A stretch of DNA of 8,214 nucleotides. It comes from an uncultured cyanobacterium (lineage in GTDB: Bacteria > Cyanobacteriota > Cyanobacteriia > PCC-6307 > Cyanobiaceae). The stretch is taken from the NCBI GenBank assembly GCA_903921295.1, contig CAIXOZ010000056.1, positions 1 through 8,214 of the forward strand, given 5' to 3'. Shown one piece after another: positions 5,683 through 8,214 of this stretch; position 1 is the stretch's first letter; the number at the start of each line of letters is the position of its first letter. Position numbers and translations under genes: made by a program. The notes under the pieces were generated by a model, which saw only the letters and a program-made list of their open reading frames with translations, ran no database searches and was not told the DNA's origin.

Positions 5683-5699
5683 GTGAATGGAACATTCAC
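5683..5699. repeat. 17-base inverted repeat GTGAATG-GAA-CATTCAC
   Basis: Perfect 7-base arms around a 3-base centre, ten bases after the direct repeat. It could be a protein-binding site or a small RNA hairpin; it lacks a following T-run and so is unlikely to be a terminator. Confidence 0.45.
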
Positions 5700-6046
5700 C
5701 ACCAAGCCCACCAGCACGCCTCACCAAACCTTTGACCCCTCATCACCTATTCCACCATCGCCCACCGTCCATTCCGGTCGCTTGACTGTTCAACCCACGA
5801 CACCCAGACAACCCTCACCCACGAATGACCCTGCGCCAACCAGCGCTGCATTCTTCATCAGAACTCTTCACCAGAAGATCGATACTGAACAAGGATTGTG
5901 ATCGAGAACATTTCCACTTCTGTACACTTTCCCACGAGGTCCAACCGCGACTTCAAGGCCAGCCCACCGTCCAGCAGCATTCCCCGGAATGACTGTGGCG
6001 TTGCCCGCCTGACCGCCCTCACACCTCTGGGAGCACCGGAAGCTCT

Positions 6047-6526
6047 ATGCAGCTACGCATCGGCAACGGCTACGACATCCACCGGCTGGTCAGCGGACGC
6101 CCCCTGATTCTGGGAGGAATCCGCCTGGAGCACCCCCTCGGCCTCGATGGGCACAGTGACGCCGATGTGCTCGTGCACGCCCTGATGGACGCCCTGCTGG
6201 GAGCGCTCTCGCTGGGCGACATCGGCCAGCATTTCCCGCCCGACGATCCGCAGTGGAAAGGGGCCGACAGCCTCGTGCTGCTGGAGCACGTGATGGCGCT
6301 GGTGCGCGAGCGCGGCTGGATCGTGGTGAATGTGGACACCGTGGTGATTGCCGAGCGTCCGAAGCTCAAGCCGCACATTGCGGCGATGCGACGTTCCATC
6401 GCCTCGCGCATGGGGCTGGACCCCGACCAGGTGGGCGTGAAGGCCACCACCAACGAACAACTCGGCCCCGAAGGACGCGAGGAGGGGATCTCCTGCCATG
6501 CGGTGGCCCTGCTGCAGCGGCCATGA
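6047..6526 (+). CDS. ispF: 2-C-methyl-D-erythritol 2,4-cyclodiphosphate synthase
   Basis: IspF converts CDP-methylerythritol 2-phosphate to methylerythritol 2,4-cyclodiphosphate plus CMP in the MEP isoprenoid pathway, which supplies carotenoids, phytyl chains and quinones. The 159-residue protein is full length. The divalent-metal ligands are all visible: Asp10 and His12 in GNGYDIHRL, and His44 in GHSDADVLVHALMDALLG. The substrate loop (LGDIGQHFPPDDPQWKGADS, about 56-75) and the C-terminal signature TTNEQLGPEGREEGI (about 134-148) are intact. The ATG at 6047 is preceded by GGAAG with 4 bases between, an adequate ribosome binding site. Its TGA overlaps the next gene's ATG (ATGA), indicating translational coupling. 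About 2 kb of unusual DNA separate it from trmD. Confidence 0.97.
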   Translation: MQLRIGNGYDIHRLVSGRPLILGGIRLEHPLGLDGHSDADVLVHALMDALLGALSLGDIGQHFPPDDPQWKGADSLVLLEHVMALVRERGWIVVNVDTVVIAERPKLKPHIAAMRRSIASRMGLDPDQVGVKATTNEQLGPEGREEGISCHAVALLQRP

Positions 6527-7242
6527 CGCCGCCGGCCCAGGCCCGGACCCGTGGAGCGGACAGCCCGCAACCGCCGCGGCGATCAACCTGGCGGCACCGG
6601 GGCCTGAAAGGTCTGTGGGGGCTCGCCGTGCTCGTGCTCGCGCCAGGGCTCCGGCGATTTCGAGCACGCACTGTGCTGCCGGCGCTCCGGACGCTCGCAG
6701 CTGCCAGCAGTCCGCTGCTCCCAGGACTGCTGGCCGGATGGCTGCTGATCGCTGCAGCCATCGTCCCCAGCCCGCTGCCGGCCGGTCCACAGCCGGCGCC
6801 ACGGGGGGACTGGGCCACCTGGCTGGCGCTGCCCCCCGCCCAGGCCGCAGCGCCGCCACCACGTCCCTCCACGGCGAGCGCCTCAGCCCAGGCCCTCACC
6901 CGCGGGGAGACCCCACACCAGCCGATCACCGAGCAGCTGCGGTTGCAGGTGCCCGAGGAGCAGCGCCAGATCTGGCTGGAGGCCGAGCGGGCCACCTGGG
7001 AACCGTGGCTGGCCAGCCAGGATGGCTTCCTCGGCCGTGAATTGCTCTGGGATCCGGTGCATGGCGAAGCCACCCTGCTGATCCGCTGGGCCAGCCGCGC
7101 ACAGTGGAAAGCGATCCCCCAGGACGCGATCGATGCCGTGCAGGCCCGCTTCGAGGCCGTGGTGAGGGAGCGGCTGGGCGAGCAGACGCCGATGCCCTTC
7201 CCGCTGCTCTACGAAGGTGAACTGATCAGCCCCGACGCCTGA
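6523..7242 (+). CDS. TIGR03792-family protein with N-terminal membrane segment
   Basis: A 239-residue protein from the ATG that overlaps the ispF stop. The C-terminal third (about 135-212: EQLRLQVPEEQRQIWLEAER, then WEPWLASQDGFLGRELLWDP and ATLLIRWASRAQWKAIP) matches the cyanobacterial TIGR03792 family, which has an antibiotic-biosynthesis-monooxygenase-like ferredoxin fold; its biochemical role is unknown. In front is a basic, Pro/Arg-rich leader, a hydrophobic segment (about 66-81, LPGLLAGWLLIAAAIV) and a Pro/Ala-rich linker with an AQAAA stretch that could be a signal peptidase site. The domain may therefore be exported or membrane-anchored, with the N-terminus inside. The same frame is open upstream across ispF, but that part is a shadow of ispF. 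The overlap with ispF and 31-base gap to larB suggest one transcript. Confidence 0.82.
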   Translation: MTPPAQARTRGADSPQPPRRSTWRHRGLKGLWGLAVLVLAPGLRRFRARTVLPALRTLAAASSPLLPGLLAGWLLIAAAIVPSPLPAGPQPAPRGDWATWLALPPAQAAAPPPRPSTASASAQALTRGETPHQPITEQLRLQVPEEQRQIWLEAERATWEPWLASQDGFLGRELLWDPVHGEATLLIRWASRAQWKAIPQDAIDAVQARFEAVVRERLGEQTPMPFPLLYEGELISPDA

Positions 7243-7273
7243 TGGCTGTCTCCCTGGATCCTGCCCCAACCCC

Positions 7274-8095
7274 GTGATCGATCGCCCCGGTTCCCCGTCG
7301 TCTTCGACGCCCGACAGCACAGCGTCGGGATCTGCCGCTGCAGCAGCCACCGGCGGCGAGGCCCTGGCCCGCCTCGATCTGGGCCGCCAGCAGCGCCTGG
7401 GGATGGTGGAGGCCGTCTGGGGCGAGCACAAGAGCGCCGAGCAGATCCTGGCGATCCTGCAGCGCCTGCACACCGCAGGCATTCAAGGGCTGGTGACACG
7501 GGTCAACGCTGAAAAAGCCGCCGCCGTGCTGGCCGCCGCCGACCAGGCGACAGCCGACAACGCCCTGACCGACGACGACGCCGGGCACCCCTCACCGTGC
7601 CCGGGCCCAGCCCTGACGATCGGCCACCATCCGGAAGCCCAGCTGCTCCTGTGTCCACCGGTGACGGCAGCCAGCCCCGCCCCGGAGAACGCCGAGGTGA
7701 TCGTGGTCTGCGCCGGCACCAGCGATCGCAAAGTGGCGCTCGAGGCCCAGCTCAGCCTGGCCTGCCACGGCATCGCCGCCGCCCTGGTGGTGGATGTGGG
7801 CGTGGCCGGTCTGCATCGCCTGCTCGATCAGCTCGATCAGCTGCGCTCGGCACGGGTGCTGATCGCCTGCGCCGGCATGGAGGGGGCCCTGCCGACGGTG
7901 CTCGCCGGCCTGCTGCCGCAACCGGTGATCGCCGTGCCCGTCTCGGTGGGCTACGGCGTCAGCGCCGGCGGCATTGCCGCCCTGCACGGGATGCTCGCCA
8001 GCTGTGCTCCGGGCCTGTGCGTGGTCAACATCGACAACGGCTACGGCGCCGCCATGGCAGCGCTGCGGATCCTGGGGGTGGGGCGGGAAGGGTGA
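7274..8095 (+). CDS. larB: Nickel-pincer cofactor biosynthesis protein LarB
   Basis: LarB carboxylates the pyridinium ring of nicotinic acid adenine dinucleotide and releases AMP, giving the dicarboxylate mononucleotide from which LarE and LarC build the nickel-pincer nucleotide. The 273-residue frame uses GTG 7274; no in-frame ATG precedes the conserved region, which starts at LDLGRQQRLGMVEAVWGEHK (about 34-53). The first 30 residues are Ser/Ala-rich and may be non-native. The PurE-like core begins at VIVVCAGTSDRKVALEA (about 142-158), with VPVSVGYGVSAGG (221-233), LASCAPG and NIDNGYGAA (252-260). Cys244 corresponds, by memory of the Lactiplantibacillus enzyme, to the cysteine that binds the substrate ring. 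Many cyanobacteria carry larB without an obvious lactate racemase; no larC or larE is seen here. An HIP1 octamer (7722-7729) lies within the gene. Confidence 0.92.
   Translation: MIDRPGSPSSSTPDSTASGSAAAAATGGEALARLDLGRQQRLGMVEAVWGEHKSAEQILAILQRLHTAGIQGLVTRVNAEKAAAVLAAADQATADNALTDDDAGHPSPCPGPALTIGHHPEAQLLLCPPVTAASPAPENAEVIVVCAGTSDRKVALEAQLSLACHGIAAALVVDVGVAGLHRLLDQLDQLRSARVLIACAGMEGALPTVLAGLLPQPVIAVPVSVGYGVSAGGIAALHGMLASCAPGLCVVNIDNGYGAAMAALRILGVGREG
7722..7729. repeat. HIP1 octamer GCGATCGC
   Basis: Second exact HIP1 copy, inside larB at the Ser-Asp-Arg codons of the core signature. Confidence 0.7.
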
Positions 8096-8100
8096 GGCCC

Positions 8101-8214
8101 TCAGAGATGGCTGAGCTGGGGATAGGCGGTGAGCAGCTCCTCGGTGCTGAGCACCTCGCCGGCGCCTTCGGGTTGCCAGATCACCTCGAGCGCCAGCAGG
8201 TCGTCGGCGGCAAC
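8101..8214 (-). CDS. C-terminal end of a probable DUF1517-family protein (partial)
   Basis: A minus-strand frame is open from the right edge of the window to TGA at 8101-8103, giving 37 C-terminal residues that include LALEVIWQPEGAGEVLSTEE and end ELLTAYPQLSHL. The pattern (EV-W-P...G..LS-EEL---YP-L at the very end) recalls the C-terminus of cyanobacterial DUF1517 proteins, which are membrane-associated and of unknown role; this is from memory and the fragment is short. It converges on larB with only 5 bases between stop codons, so any terminator must lie inside one of the two genes. Confidence 0.65.
   Translation of the reverse strand, partial: VAADDLLALEVIWQPEGAGEVLSTEELLTAYPQLSHL

Larger units (their letters stand above)
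5100..6046. other. Long stretch without a convincing gene, with G-poor tract
   Basis: No frame here on either strand has a recognisable family; plus-strand frames (for example 5153-5638 and 5620-5901) are Pro/Thr/Ser-rich and look like noncoding translation. Two parts differ: 5280-5440 is GC-rich like the host genome, whereas 5440-5900 is C-rich and G-poor on + (hand count for 5521-5820: 123 C, 42 G). Short inverted repeats include GGCGAT/ATCGCC (5457-5462 and 5465-5470), GATCCATGGATC (5637-5648) and GTGAATG/CATTCAC (5683-5699). The last 100 bases before ispF must hold its promoter and leader. It could also hide a noncoding RNA. Confidence 0.5.

Noticed and set aside
5620..5901. 93-codon plus frame rich in Thr, Pro and Ser
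   Set aside because: Composition follows directly from the C-rich strand; no family, no ribosome binding site.
5896..5928. TTGTGA ... TACACT as an ispF promoter
   Set aside because: The spacer is 21 bases, too long for a sigma70 promoter, and no better pair was found nearby.
3977..6015. GCCTGAC at both ends of the island as a target-site duplication
   Set aside because: Seven bases in GC-rich DNA is expected by chance, and no terminal inverted repeats were seen beside them.
1..8214. CRISPR array, tRNA or rRNA gene
   Set aside because: No regularly spaced repeat of suitable length and no T-loop or rRNA-like motif was seen on either strand by eye.

Overview
The window looks like a high-GC cyanobacterial chromosome, most likely of the Synechococcus/Cyanobium type. 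The evidence is a CpcS/CpeS-type phycobiliprotein lyase, a TIGR03792-family protein, a probable DUF1517 C-terminus, the cyanobacterial HIP1 octamer GCGATCGC (positions 972-979 and 7722-7729), and weak or absent Shine-Dalgarno sequences. These family calls come from reading the translations and from memory; no search was run.

Layout. At the left edge is the 3' part of a Bax inhibitor-1 family membrane protein (+). A hairpin-rich convergent spacer separates it from a conserved unknown gene on the minus strand (about 944-1501). A divergent spacer with a small palindrome leads into a plus-strand cluster: era (GTPase and KH domains, 16S rRNA/30S maturation), a bilin lyase of the CpcS/CpeS family, and trmD (tRNA m1G37 methyltransferase), the last two only 8 bases apart. 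A second plus-strand cluster starts at 6047: ispF (MEP isoprenoid pathway), a TIGR03792 protein that overlaps ispF by ATGA, and larB (nickel-pincer cofactor synthesis). larB converges, with 5 bases between stop codons, on the end of a minus-strand gene that resembles DUF1517.

Between trmD and ispF lie about 2 kb (3985-6046) unlike the rest: lower GC, no long gene, and strong local base skew. Reading this stretch by hand gives three very small ribbon-helix-helix (RHH) proteins. Two are tandem and overlapping on + (4501-4671 and 4664-4849). The third is on - (4902-5072), converges on them, and uses a TTG start. The second and third align without gaps over 39 residues with 14 identities, so they look like diverged paralogues. 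The cluster may be a small accessory regulatory or antitoxin-like module inserted between two housekeeping clusters; no toxin is evident. Downstream of it, 5440-5900 is C-rich and G-poor on the + strand and carries short palindromes and an 11-bp direct repeat at a 22-bp period, with no convincing gene.

The housekeeping genes show no obvious joint pathway. They cover ribosome/tRNA maturation (era, trmD), pigment attachment (lyase) and isoprenoids (ispF). The most noteworthy parts of the window are the RHH island and the unexplained G-poor tract.
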